Positions 24,272 through 32,720 of a stretch of 64,000 nucleotides of DNA are shown piece by piece. Every line of letters starts with the position of its first letter. Within the stretch, counting starts at the first letter, position 1. Both the position numbers and the translations under genes were made by a program. Origin of the DNA: Mycolicibacterium rutilum (GTDB lineage Bacteria; Actinomycetota; Actinomycetes; Mycobacteriales; Mycobacteriaceae); assembly GCF_900108565.1 (NCBI RefSeq), contig NZ_LT629971.1, forward strand, positions 3,038,001-3,102,000, given 5' to 3'. The notes beneath the pieces were generated by a model. It was not told where the DNA came from and searched no databases. It saw nothing but the letters and a program-made list of their open reading frames with translations.

Positions 24272-25006
24272 GTGAGCGAGCAGGACTCCGCGCGTGTGGT
24301 GATGCGCCGCGCCGACGGCAAGCCGATCCACGTGCTCGTCGTCGACGACGAACCCGTGCTCGCCGAATTGGTGTCGATGGCGCTGCGGTACGAGGGCTGG
24401 GAGATCGCCACCGCGGGCGACGGGGCGAGCGCGATCGCGTCGGCCAGGGAGACGCCGCCCGACGTCGTCGTGCTCGACGTGATGCTGCCCGACATGAGCG
24501 GGCTCGATGTGCTGCGCCGGCTGCGCGAACAGATCCCCGGACTGCCCCTGCTGCTGCTGACGGCCAAGGACTCGGTGGAGGACCGGATCGCCGGGTTGAC
24601 CGCAGGCGGCGACGACTACGTCACCAAACCGTTCAGCATCGAAGAGGTGGTGCTGCGCCTGCGGGCGCTGTTGCGGCGGACCGGGGTGGCCAGCGAATCG
24701 GGCGGCACCAAGATCGTCGTCGGTGATCTGGTGCTCGACGAGGACAGCCACGAGGTGACCCGTGGGGGAGACCTGATCACGTTGACCGCCACCGAGTTCG
24801 AGTTGCTGCGGTTCATGATGCGCAACTCCAAGCGGGTGCTGAGCAAGGCGCAGATCCTCGACCGGGTGTGGAGTTACGACTTCGGCGGCCGTTCCAACAT
24901 CGTCGAGCTGTACGTGTCGTATCTGCGCAAGAAGATTGACAGCGGCCGCGAGCCGATGATCCACACGTTGCGCGGCGCCGGATATGTCCTCAAACCCGCG
25001 CGCTGA
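24272..25006 (+). CDS. PhoP-like OmpR-family response regulator
   Basis: 244-residue regulator. Receiver domain at about 19-132 with acidic pocket D25-D26, phosphoacceptor D69 (VVVLDVMLPDMSG) and conserved Lys in DDYVTKPFS; winged-helix DNA-binding domain at about 148-242, with ILDRVWSYDFGG, VSYLRKKID and HTLRGAGYVL. These blocks closely resemble mycobacterial PhoP, so it belongs to that subgroup, but I cannot tell orthologue from paralogue. Start uncertain: GTG 24272 keeps codons with typical GC3 content, GTG 24248 and ATG 24302 are possible. The gene overlaps the kinase start by 23 bases, and PhoP-type boxes lie in its promoter. Confidence 0.9.
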   Translation: MSEQDSARVVMRRADGKPIHVLVVDDEPVLAELVSMALRYEGWEIATAGDGASAIASARETPPDVVVLDVMLPDMSGLDVLRRLREQIPGLPLLLLTAKDSVEDRIAGLTAGGDDYVTKPFSIEEVVLRLRALLRRTGVASESGGTKIVVGDLVLDEDSHEVTRGGDLITLTATEFELLRFMMRNSKRVLSKAQILDRVWSYDFGGRSNIVELYVSYLRKKIDSGREPMIHTLRGAGYVLKPAR

Positions 25007-26558
25007 CGGCCCGCGGATCCGCTCGCCCCGGACGTGGTCGCTGCGGGCACGGCTGCTGGCGTCGCAGATCGTGCTGTTGGCACTGGTGTGCGCGGCCGTC
25101 GGCGTCGGTACCGAGCTTGCGCTGCAACACTTTTTGATGAACCAGCTCGACGACCGGTTGGCCGAGACGGTCAAACGCTCGGCGGGCCTGTTCGAGTTCG
25201 GGCCGCCGCCGCTGCCGCCGGATTTCGATGCGCCGCCCGGCTTCGAGCGGATGCTGCCGCCCGGTTTCGAGCACCGGCCGCCGCGGCGCGTGATCATCCG
25301 CGACGACCTCGGGCCGGGGCCGGCGTTCCTCAACGCGCCCGGGCAGGCCGCCCGCACGGTCGGCGCGGTGGTCTCGCGCGGCAGGACGGTGGACGCCGGT
25401 GTGATCACCGCCGATGGCACCCGCAGCGAAATCGACACGGCCGCAGCCGAACAGCTGGCCCGCATCGAACCGACCGACACGCCGGTCACCGTGGAGCTCG
25501 ACGGGCTCGGCGACTACCGGGTGATCGCTCTGCCCGCGCGGCGGTCCCCGGGTGACGTGATCGTGACCGGGCTGCCCACCTCCGACGTCGACGACACGCT
25601 GCTCACCGTCGCGGTCATCTTCTGCATCGTGGGCGCGACGGTGCTGATCGCCGCGACGACGGCCGGGCTGTTCATCATTCGTCGTCAACTCGCCCCGCTG
25701 TCACGGGTTTCCGACGCCGCACGCCAGGTGGCCGATCTGGAGTTGGACCGCGGCGAGGTGCGGCTACCCACCCCGATCGTCAAGGTGGACCCCGCCGGCG
25801 CGCACACCGAGGTGGGGCAGCTGGGTTCGGCGCTGAACCGCATGCTCGACCGGATCGCGTCGGCGCTGTCGGCCCGGCACGCCAGCGAGACGCGGGTGCG
25901 CCAGTTCGTCGCCGACGCCAGCCATGAGCTGCGCACGCCGCTGGCCGCGATCCGCGGCTATACCGAACTCGCGCAACGCAAACGCGACGACGTGCCCGAG
26001 GACGTCGCGCACGCGATGAGCCGGGTCGAGTCCGAGACCGAACGGATGACGCAGCTGGTGGAGGACATGTTGCTGTTGGCCCGCCTCGACACCGGGCGGC
26101 CGCTCGAGCGCGAGCCGGTCGATCTGTCGCGGTTGATCGTCGACACCGTCAGCGACGCCCACATCGCGGGTCCGGAGCACAAGTGGTCGCTGGATCTTCC
26201 CGAGGAGCCGGTCGTCGTGATCGGTGACGAGGCGCGGCTGCACCAGGTGCTCGGCAACCTGCTCGCCAACGCGCGCACGCACACCCCGCCCGGCACCTCG
26301 GTGACGACATCGTTGACCGTCGGCGCCGATGGCGCGGTGGTGCTGACGGTCGCCGACGACGGACCCGGCATCCCGGCCTGGCTGCAGCCCGAGATCTTCG
26401 AGAGGTTCGCCCGCGGTGACTCGTCGCGGTCCCGCCGCGGCGGCAGCACCGGTCTGGGCCTGGCGATCGTCGCGGCCGTGGTGCGGGCGCACGCCGGGAC
26501 CATCGAGGTGCACAGCGTTCCCGGCGACACCCGCTTCGTGGTGACGTTGCCGCGATGA
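24984..26558 (+). CDS. Membrane sensor histidine kinase
   Basis: 524-residue kinase. TM1 at about 27-48, an extracytoplasmic sensor region of about 160 residues containing a Pro/Phe-rich stretch with the repeated element PPGFE (residues about 73-105), TM2 at about 208-231, HAMP, HisKA with the phosphoacceptor in FVADASHELRTPLAAIRGY (His near 314), and HATPase with N box (LLANARTHTPPG), VADDGPGIP and GSTGLGLAIVAAV. Partner of the PhoP-like regulator, with which it overlaps. Its stop overlaps the next glycosyltransferase start (ATGA), so kinase and enzyme are co-expressed. Confidence 0.93.
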   Translation: MSSNPRADGPRIRSPRTWSLRARLLASQIVLLALVCAAVGVGTELALQHFLMNQLDDRLAETVKRSAGLFEFGPPPLPPDFDAPPGFERMLPPGFEHRPPRRVIIRDDLGPGPAFLNAPGQAARTVGAVVSRGRTVDAGVITADGTRSEIDTAAAEQLARIEPTDTPVTVELDGLGDYRVIALPARRSPGDVIVTGLPTSDVDDTLLTVAVIFCIVGATVLIAATTAGLFIIRRQLAPLSRVSDAARQVADLELDRGEVRLPTPIVKVDPAGAHTEVGQLGSALNRMLDRIASALSARHASETRVRQFVADASHELRTPLAAIRGYTELAQRKRDDVPEDVAHAMSRVESETERMTQLVEDMLLLARLDTGRPLEREPVDLSRLIVDTVSDAHIAGPEHKWSLDLPEEPVVVIGDEARLHQVLGNLLANARTHTPPGTSVTTSLTVGADGAVVLTVADDGPGIPAWLQPEIFERFARGDSSRSRRGGSTGLGLAIVAAVVRAHAGTIEVHSVPGDTRFVVTLPR

Positions 26559-28414
26559 CCGTCACCATCTCCGGCGAGCAGACGCAAACTGACCCGAAAA
26601 CCCGCGAAAAGTGGACAGTTCGCGTCTGCTCGCGAGCGGGATTGGTGGTCCTGCTCGCGGCGACCGCCGTGCTGTACGTGTGGAATCTCTCGGCGAGCGG
26701 ATGGGCCAACGCGTTCTACTCGGCCGCGGTGCAAGCCGGGGCGAGTGACTGGACGGCGATGCTGTTCGGGTCCAGCGACGCGGCCAACGCGATCACCGTC
26801 GACAAGACCCCGGCGGCGCTGTGGGTGATGGACGCCTCGGTGCGGCTGTTCGGGCTCAACCCGTGGAGCGTGCTGGTGCCGCAGGCGCTCGAGGGCGTCG
26901 CGGCGGTGGCGCTGCTGTATGCGGCGGTCCGGCGGGCGGCCGGCCCGGGCGCCGCTCTGCTGGCCGGAGCCGTCCTGGCGCTGACTCCGGTGGCAGCGTT
27001 GATCTTTCGCTTCAACAACCCGGACGCGCTGCTGGTCCTGTTGCTGGTCGCCGCGGCGTACTGCGTGCAACGGGCCTGCGAAGAGGACGCGAGCCGGTGG
27101 TGGCTGATCGGTGCGGGCGTCGCGGTCGGCTTCGGTTTCCTGGCCAAGATGATGCAGGCGTTCCTGGTGCTGCCCGGATTCGTCGCCGCCTACGGGATGG
27201 CCGGCCACCCGCCGTGGGGCCGGCGGGTGCTCGACCTGCTGGGCGCCGCCGCGGCCGTCGTCGTCTCGGGCGGCTGGTATCTGCTGCTCGTCGAACTGTG
27301 GCCGGCGTCGTCGCGGCCCTACATCGGAGGTTCTCAGCACAACAGCATCCTCGAGCTGACGTTGGCCTACAACGGCTTCGGACGCCTCACCGGTGACGAG
27401 CCCGGCGGGCTGGGCAACCTCAACCACGACGTCGGCTGGGGCCGATTGTTCGGCGCGGGCATGGGCCTCGACATCGCGTGGCTGTTACCCGCCGCGGTGG
27501 TCTGCCTGGCGGCGGGTCTGGTGCTCACCGCGCGGCGGCCGCGGACGGATCCGACGCGGGCGGCTCTGATCCTGTGGGGCGGCTGGCTGATCGTGACCGC
27601 GGTGGTGTTCAGTTACGCCAACGGGATCCTGCATTCCTACTACACCGTCGCGCTCGCGCCCGCGTTGGCGGCCTGCGTCGGCATCGGCGCGAACCTGTTG
27701 TGGCGCAACCGCTTCGCCCTCGCCGCCCGCACCGCGATGGCCACCACGATGTTGGTCACAGTGCTGCTCGCGGCGGTGCTGCTCGGGCGCAACGCCGACT
27801 GGCAGCCATGGCTGCGGTGGGGCGTGGCCGTCGCCGGCGTCGGGGCCGCGGTGCTGCTGCTCGTCGTGCACCGGCTGGCCCGTCCCGTCGTCGGCTCAAT
27901 CGCGGTGCTCGCGCTCGCCGCGTGTCTGGCGGCACCGACCGCGTATGCGGTCGCGACGGCGGCCGCACCCCACAGCGGCGCCATCCCGTCGGTGGGCCCG
28001 GCGCGCCACAGCGGCTTCACAGGCCCGGGCGGATTGCTCGACTCGCCGGAACCGGGCCCCGCGCTCACCGCCGCGCTGGCCCGCGACGCCGACCGCTACA
28101 CCTGGGCGGCGGCGGTGGTCGGCTCCAACAACGCCGCGGGCTACCAACTGGCCGCCGGCGCGCCGGTGATGGCGGTCGGCGGGTTCAACGGAACCGACCC
28201 GGCCCCCACACTCGCCGAGTTCCAGGAGCTCGTCGCGCACCGCCGGATCCACTACTTCATCCGTTCGCACATGATGACCGGCCGCTGGGGCGCGCAGTCC
28301 AGCGGCAGCCGCGCGGCCGCCGACATCGCCGAGTACGTCGCGCGCCACTACACGCCGACGGTCATCGACGGCGTCACCGTGTACGACCTCACACCGCCGC
28401 CGACGAACTCATAG
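26555..28414 (+). CDS. GT39/ArnT-like membrane glycosyltransferase (first copy)
   Basis: 619-residue multi-TM enzyme of the PMT/ArnT type. The first extracytoplasmic loop holds the family motif: SGWANAFYSAAVQAG, LFGSSDAANAITVDKTPAALW, with the Asp of ITVDK a candidate catalytic residue; about ten further TM segments follow, then a soluble C-terminal region of about 140 residues. Such enzymes transfer a sugar from a polyprenyl phosphate donor onto lipid or protein outside the membrane. Residues 7-26 are encoded by the third copy of the 60-bp palindrome, so the cytoplasmic N-terminal tail is repeat-derived. A close paralogue lies at 29.7-31.6 kb, with the GT2-GtrA gene between. Confidence 0.88.
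   Translation: MTVTISGEQTQTDPKTREKWTVRVCSRAGLVVLLAATAVLYVWNLSASGWANAFYSAAVQAGASDWTAMLFGSSDAANAITVDKTPAALWVMDASVRLFGLNPWSVLVPQALEGVAAVALLYAAVRRAAGPGAALLAGAVLALTPVAALIFRFNNPDALLVLLLVAAAYCVQRACEEDASRWWLIGAGVAVGFGFLAKMMQAFLVLPGFVAAYGMAGHPPWGRRVLDLLGAAAAVVVSGGWYLLLVELWPASSRPYIGGSQHNSILELTLAYNGFGRLTGDEPGGLGNLNHDVGWGRLFGAGMGLDIAWLLPAAVVCLAAGLVLTARRPRTDPTRAALILWGGWLIVTAVVFSYANGILHSYYTVALAPALAACVGIGANLLWRNRFALAARTAMATTMLVTVLLAAVLLGRNADWQPWLRWGVAVAGVGAAVLLLVVHRLARPVVGSIAVLALAACLAAPTAYAVATAAAPHSGAIPSVGPARHSGFTGPGGLLDSPEPGPALTAALARDADRYTWAAAVVGSNNAAGYQLAAGAPVMAVGGFNGTDPAPTLAEFQELVAHRRIHYFIRSHMMTGRWGAQSSGSRAAADIAEYVARHYTPTVIDGVTVYDLTPPPTNS
26574..26633. repeat. 60-bp palindromic repeat, copy 3 (inside a coding sequence)
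   Basis: Left arm GCGAGCAGACGCAAACTGACC; the reverse complement of the right arm is GCGAGCAGACGCGAACTGTCC, so 19 of 21 positions pair. It begins 19 bases after the start codon of the first GT39 gene and is translated without stops. Best-conserved of the three family members in this window. Confidence 0.9.
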
Positions 28415-28469
28415 CTCAGACACAGGTTCGGCCAACGCGGGACACAACCGGCCCGTCGACGATGGGTGC

Positions 28470-29723
28470 ATGACAGACATCGTCCTCGAACGGGAGACCA
28501 GCGAGCGGATGCGTTTCGAATCCCGGCCCAGCGCGGCGGTGGCCGCCCGCGAGGCGGGTGTACCGGTGCTCGACGTGGTGGTCCCGGTGTACAACGAACA
28601 GGCCGACCTGGGCGCGTCGGTGCACCGGCTGCACCGCCATCTGCAGGAGAACTTCCCGTTCCCCGCGCGCATCACGATCGCCGACAACGCCAGCGACGAC
28701 GACACGCCGCGGGTGTCTGCCGAACTGGCCGCCGCGCTCAGCGACGTGCGGGTGGTGCGCCTTGACCAGAAGGGCCGCGGTCGGGCGCTGCACACGGTGT
28801 GGTCGCAGTCCGACGCGCAGGTGCTGGCGTACATGGACGTCGACCTGTCCACCGACCTCAACGCGTTGGCGCCGCTGGTGGCGTCGCTGATCAGCGGGCA
28901 CTCCGACCTCGCCATCGGCACCCGATTGGGCCGCGGCGCGCGCGTCGTCCGCGGAACCAAACGCGAGGTGATCTCGCGCTGCTACAACCTGATCCTCAAA
29001 TCAGCTCTGGCGACCGGCTTTTCGGATGCGCAGTGCGGGTTCAAGGCGATTCGCGCCGACGTCGCACAGCTGCTGCTGCCGCACGTCGCCGACACCGGCT
29101 GGTTCTTCGACACCGAACTGCTGGTGCTCGCCGAACGCAGCGGGCTGCGCATCCACGAGGTCCCGGTCGACTGGGTCGACGACCCCGACAGCCGCGTCGA
29201 CATCGTCGCCACCGCGGTCGCCGACCTCAAGGGCATCGCCCGGCTGCTGCGCGGGTTCGCCGACGGCTCGATTCCGGTGCAGGTCATCGCCGCTCAGCTC
29301 GGATCGGCGAGCGAGCCGCCGCGATCGCTGTTCCGCCAGGTCGTGCGGTTCGGCACCGTCGGCGTCTTCTCCACCGCCGCCTACATCGTGCTGTTCATGC
29401 TGCTGCAGGGTTGGCTCGGCGCCCAGTTCGCCAACCTGATCGCGCTGCTGGTCACCGCCATCGGCAACACCGCCGCCAACCGGCGGTTCACGTTCGGGAT
29501 CGGTGGGCTGCGGCACGCGACGCGACATCACGTCGAAGGTCTGCTCGTGTTCGGGGTCGCGCTCGCGATCACCAGCGGAGCGCTCGGGCTGCTGCACGTG
29601 TTCGTCGCCGAACCGCACCACCTGGTCGAGCTGACCGTGTTGGTGCTCGCCAATCTGGTGGCCACCGCCGCTCGGTTCGTGTTGTTGCGCGACTGGGTCT
29701 TTCACCCGCGCCGGACACGCTGA
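28470..29723 (+). CDS. GT2 glycosyltransferase fused to GtrA domain
   Basis: 417-residue fusion. Residues about 30-260 form a GT-A type family 2 transferase of the dolichyl-phosphate-mannose synthase kind: LDVVVPVYNEQADLGASV, DxD motif in YMDVDLSTDL, CYNLILKSAL and VPVDWVDDPDSRVD. Residues about 285-412 are a GtrA-like four-TM domain (VVRFGTVGVFSTAAYIVLF). The expected role is to load a nucleotide sugar onto polyprenyl phosphate and help present it across the membrane, giving the donor for the flanking GT39 enzymes. Begins 55 bases after the first GT39 gene. Confidence 0.9.
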   Translation: MTDIVLERETSERMRFESRPSAAVAAREAGVPVLDVVVPVYNEQADLGASVHRLHRHLQENFPFPARITIADNASDDDTPRVSAELAAALSDVRVVRLDQKGRGRALHTVWSQSDAQVLAYMDVDLSTDLNALAPLVASLISGHSDLAIGTRLGRGARVVRGTKREVISRCYNLILKSALATGFSDAQCGFKAIRADVAQLLLPHVADTGWFFDTELLVLAERSGLRIHEVPVDWVDDPDSRVDIVATAVADLKGIARLLRGFADGSIPVQVIAAQLGSASEPPRSLFRQVVRFGTVGVFSTAAYIVLFMLLQGWLGAQFANLIALLVTAIGNTAANRRFTFGIGGLRHATRHHVEGLLVFGVALAITSGALGLLHVFVAEPHHLVELTVLVLANLVATAARFVLLRDWVFHPRRTR

Positions 29724-29746
29724 CCTCCAACAGAAGGAACTCCTCG

Positions 29747-31621
29747 ATGACTCTCACCGCCGACGTGCGTCCCGACGTCACCGACGCACCCGCGGCGCCA
29801 TCCGGCCCGCCTAGCTCCCGCTGGGCGCGCCCGGCGCTGGCCGCGCTGCTGCTGGGCACCGCGGTGCTCTACCTGTGGGGCCTCGGCACCTCCGGATGGG
29901 CCAACGACTATTACGCGGCCGCCGCGCAGGCCGGCACCCAGGACTGGAAGGCGTGGCTGTTCGGATCCCTGGACGCGGGCAACGCGATCACCGTCGACAA
30001 GCCACCCGCCGCCCTGTGGGCGATGGCGCTGTCCGGGCGGGTGTTCGGCTTCAGCGCGTTCAGCATGCTGTTGCCGCAGGCGCTGATGGGTGTCGGAGCC
30101 GTCGCCTTGCTGTACGCGGCGGTGCGCCGGGTCAGCGGTCCGGGCGCGGGGCTGATCGCCGGTGCCGCGCTGGCGCTCACACCCGTTGCGGCGCTGATGT
30201 TCCGGTTCAACAACCCCGACGCGTTGCTGGTACTGCTGATGGTGGCCGCCGCGTACTGCGTGGTCCGCGCGACCGAGACCGCGAGCACCCGCTGGATGGC
30301 GTTGGCGGGCTGCGCGCTGGGTTTCGCGTTTCTGACCAAGATGCTGCAGGCGTTTCTCGTCGTCCCCGGTCTCGGGCTGGCGTTCCTGGTCGCCGCCCCG
30401 GTCGGGATGTGGCGGCGCATCGGCACATTGGCGGTCGGCGCGGCCGCGATGGTGGTGTCGGCCGGGTGGTACATCGCGCTGGTCGAACTCTGGCCGGCCG
30501 ACTCGCGGCCCTACATCGGCGGCTCGACCGACAACAGCCTGCTGCAGCTTGCGCTCGGCTACAACGGAATCGAGCGGATCGCCGGTCATGGGGGCATGGG
30601 ACCCGGTCCCGGCGGGGAGCGACCACTGTTCTTCGGCGGCGAACCCGGCATCGGCCGGATGTTCGGTCACTCGATGGGCACGCAGGCCTCCTGGCTGTTG
30701 CCGGCCGCGTTGATCGGGCTGCTGGCCGGATTGTGGTTCACCCGCCGGACCGCGCGGACCGCGACGGTGCGAGCCTCGCTGCTGATGTGGGGCGGCTGGC
30801 TGGTGGTGACCGGCGCCGTGTTCAGCTTCATGGACGGCACCATCCACCCCTACTACACCGTCGCGCTGGCGCCCGCGATCGCCGCGCTTGTCGGCATCTC
30901 GGTGCGGGAACTATGGCGCGGCAGGCAGTTCATCGCGCCGCGTGTGACGCTGGCGGCGATGTCGGCGACGACGGGGATCTGGGCGTTCATCCTGCTGGCC
31001 CGTACGCCGGACTGGTGGCCGGCGCTGCGCTGGATCGTGCTGGTGGGCTCGATCGTGGTGGCGTCCGTCCTGGCGGCCGGTGTGCACCGACTCGGGCGGT
31101 ATGCGGTGGTATCCGCCTGTGCGGCAATGCTGTTCGGCGGCCTGGCGACCGCCGCTTACACGGTGGAGACGGCGGCGGGCAGTCACAACGGGCCGATGGC
31201 CGTCGCCGGCCCCCGCGGAGCGGACAGCTTCGGCGGTCCCGGCGCGCAACGGCCGCCCGGCGGCTTCGGCCCGGACGCCGAGAACCCGGCACTGGAGAAC
31301 CTCCTCAAGGGAGCCGACAACCGCTGGGCCGCCGCGACCATCGCGTCGATGCGCGCGAGCAGCCTGGAACTCAAGACCGGCGCCTCGGTGATGGCGATCG
31401 GCGGGTTCTCCGGGCATGACGACTCACCCACGCTCGCGCAGTTCCAGCAGTACGTCGCCGACCACGAAGTGCGCTACTTCATCGTCGGCGGCCACGGCGG
31501 CCCACCCGGCCGGGCATCGAGCACCGCGGGCGACATCGCGGCGTGGGTGCAGAAGAACTTCGCCCCCATCGACGTCGGCGGAACCACGGTCTACGACCTC
31601 GACGCACCGGTCGGCGCGTGA
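29747..31621 (+). CDS. GT39/ArnT-like membrane glycosyltransferase (second copy)
   Basis: 624-residue paralogue of the enzyme at 26.6 kb. After a polar N-terminus (about 30 residues) comes TM1 (ALAALLLGTAVLYLWGLG) and the family loop SGWANDYYAAAAQAG, LFGSLDAGNAITVDKPPAALW, with more TM segments and a C-terminal soluble domain that includes GGFSGHDDSPTLAQFQQYV, matching GGFNGTDPAPTLAEFQELV of the first copy. ATG 29747 follows GAAGGAAC. Likely uses the polyprenyl-phosphate sugar made by the GT2-GtrA protein. Duplication of the whole enzyme suggests two acceptors or two sugars; which ones is unknown. Confidence 0.88.
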   Translation: MTLTADVRPDVTDAPAAPSGPPSSRWARPALAALLLGTAVLYLWGLGTSGWANDYYAAAAQAGTQDWKAWLFGSLDAGNAITVDKPPAALWAMALSGRVFGFSAFSMLLPQALMGVGAVALLYAAVRRVSGPGAGLIAGAALALTPVAALMFRFNNPDALLVLLMVAAAYCVVRATETASTRWMALAGCALGFAFLTKMLQAFLVVPGLGLAFLVAAPVGMWRRIGTLAVGAAAMVVSAGWYIALVELWPADSRPYIGGSTDNSLLQLALGYNGIERIAGHGGMGPGPGGERPLFFGGEPGIGRMFGHSMGTQASWLLPAALIGLLAGLWFTRRTARTATVRASLLMWGGWLVVTGAVFSFMDGTIHPYYTVALAPAIAALVGISVRELWRGRQFIAPRVTLAAMSATTGIWAFILLARTPDWWPALRWIVLVGSIVVASVLAAGVHRLGRYAVVSACAAMLFGGLATAAYTVETAAGSHNGPMAVAGPRGADSFGGPGAQRPPGGFGPDAENPALENLLKGADNRWAAATIASMRASSLELKTGASVMAIGGFSGHDDSPTLAQFQQYVADHEVRYFIVGGHGGPPGRASSTAGDIAAWVQKNFAPIDVGGTTVYDLDAPVGA

Positions 31622-31643
31622 CCGTTCGAGAAAGGAACCCGTC

Positions 31644-31940
31644 ATGACACTCAAGAAACTGATCGCAGGCGTCGTCATCGCCGGCGGCGTGGGCGCGGCG
31701 GCGCTCGGCTTGTCCACCGGGGTTGCCGCCGCCGAACCGGGCCACGGCGGCCCGCACGGACCCGGGCCGGCGTTCGTGCACGAGCGGCCCGGCATCCCGT
31801 TCGGCGACCGCGGCGGCTACGAACGCGCCGTGCACGACCACCGGCCGTTCCTGTACCAGGGACGATGGGTGAACCCGATCTTCGATCCGGTGCGGGCGGC
31901 CTGGGGCTTCTGGCTCGGCCCGGTCTGGATTCCGCTCTGA
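31644..31940 (+). CDS. Small secreted protein
   Basis: 98-residue protein with a clear signal peptide (MTLKKLIAGVVIAGGVGAAALG, cleavage near GVAAAEP at about 31), then a His/Gly/Pro-rich stretch (GHGGPHGPGPAF) and a Trp-containing C-terminus (RWVNPIFDPVRAAWGFWLGP). ATG preceded by AAAGGAA. Last gene of the two-component/glycosyltransferase run and followed by a strong hairpin. No family recognised; it could bind the envelope or metal through the His/Gly region, but that is speculation. Confidence 0.75.
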   Translation: MTLKKLIAGVVIAGGVGAAALGLSTGVAAAEPGHGGPHGPGPAFVHERPGIPFGDRGGYERAVHDHRPFLYQGRWVNPIFDPVRAAWGFWLGPVWIPL

Positions 31941-31951
31941 CGATCCCTCAT

Positions 31952-31988
31952 GACGGCCGCCCCGCCTCCCCTCGGCGGGGCGGCCGTC
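31952..31988 (+). terminator. Strong hairpin after the glycosyltransferase run
   Basis: Perfect 15-bp arms GACGGCCGCCCCGCC and GGCGGGGCGGCCGTC around a 7-base loop, 11 bases after the stop. A T-run (TGATTTTTG) lies about 16 bases further on rather than directly after the stem, so this is an intrinsic-like terminator or mRNA 3' stabiliser. Confidence 0.7.
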
Positions 31989-32039
31989 CCTATTCGATCG
32001 TCCTGATTTTTGTTGCGGCACAAACGGCACAGGGTTGGC

Positions 32040-32045
32040 TATGGT
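32040..32045 (+). promoter_or_regulatory. Putative -10 box of leaderless canA
   Basis: TATGGT ends 6 bases before the canA ATG at 32052, fitting a leaderless transcript; no Shine-Dalgarno sequence precedes that ATG. This supports 32052 over a codon at 32010. Confidence 0.45.
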
Positions 32046-32051
32046 CGATCC

Positions 32052-32543
32052 ATGTCCGTGACCGACGAGTACCTGAAGAACAACGAGGAATACGCGAAGA
32101 CGTTCTCCGGTCCGCTGCCGCTGCCGCCGAGCAAGCACGTCGCGGTGGTGGCGTGCATGGACGCGCGACTCGACATCTACCGGATCCTGGGCCTCGGCGA
32201 CGGCGAGGCACACGTCATCCGCAACGCGGGCGGCGTCATCACCGACGACGAGATCCGCTCGCTGGCCATCAGCCAGCGGCTGCTCGGCACCAAGGAGATC
32301 ATCCTCATCCACCACACCGACTGCGGCATGCTGACGTTCACCGACGACGGGTTCAAGCAGCAGATCCAGGACGAGATCGGCATCAAACCCGAATGGGCCG
32401 CCGAGTCGTTCATCGACCTCGAGCAGGACGTGCGGCAGTCGCTGCGCCGCATCGAGGCCAGTCCGTTCGTTACCAAGCACGAGTCGCTGCGCGGCTTCAT
32501 CTTCGACGTCGCGACGGGCCGGCTCACCGAAGTCACTTTGTAA
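32052..32543 (+). CDS. canA: Beta-carbonic anhydrase CanA (Rv1284-like)
   Basis: 163-residue beta-class carbonic anhydrase. Zinc ligands and active site visible: C35-x-D37-x-R39 in VVACMDARLD, and H88/C91 in HHTDCGM. It interconverts CO2 and bicarbonate in the cytosol. Short for the beta class but the same size as Rv1284, which precedes cysD in M. tuberculosis as here. Confidence 0.94.
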   Translation: MSVTDEYLKNNEEYAKTFSGPLPLPPSKHVAVVACMDARLDIYRILGLGDGEAHVIRNAGGVITDDEIRSLAISQRLLGTKEIILIHHTDCGMLTFTDDGFKQQIQDEIGIKPEWAAESFIDLEQDVRQSLRRIEASPFVTKHESLRGFIFDVATGRLTEVTL

Positions 32544-32557
32544 ACACTTTCGGCGAG

Positions 32558-32580
32558 CCTGGGACCGCTGGCGCCCCAGG
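32558..32580 (+). terminator. Hairpin downstream of canA
   Basis: CCTGGG (32558-32563) pairs with CCCAGG (32575-32580). A wider imperfect symmetry extends to GGCTC at 32612-32616. No T-run follows; weak evidence for termination. Confidence 0.3.
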
Positions 32581-32682
32581 AGCCACACGCGTCGCAGGTT
32601 CCCACGTTTTGCGGCTCACTTCTCGGACTTTGTCTGCACAACGTTGCTCGGTGTGACTCGCCGGGTTACCCGGCGGCGCGCG

Positions 32683-32714
32683 TTGACATCGTCGACGCCC
32701 CAGGTGTCTAATAT
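32683..32714 (+). promoter_or_regulatory. cysD operon promoter
   Basis: TTGACA (32683-32688) is a consensus -35. TAATAT (32709-32714) or TCTAAT (32707-32712) serves as -10 with a spacer of 18-20. The start point implied by TAATAT is the A of the ATG at 32721, the first codon of a short frame coupled to cysD. Confidence 0.6.
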
Positions 32715-32720
32715 CGGGTA

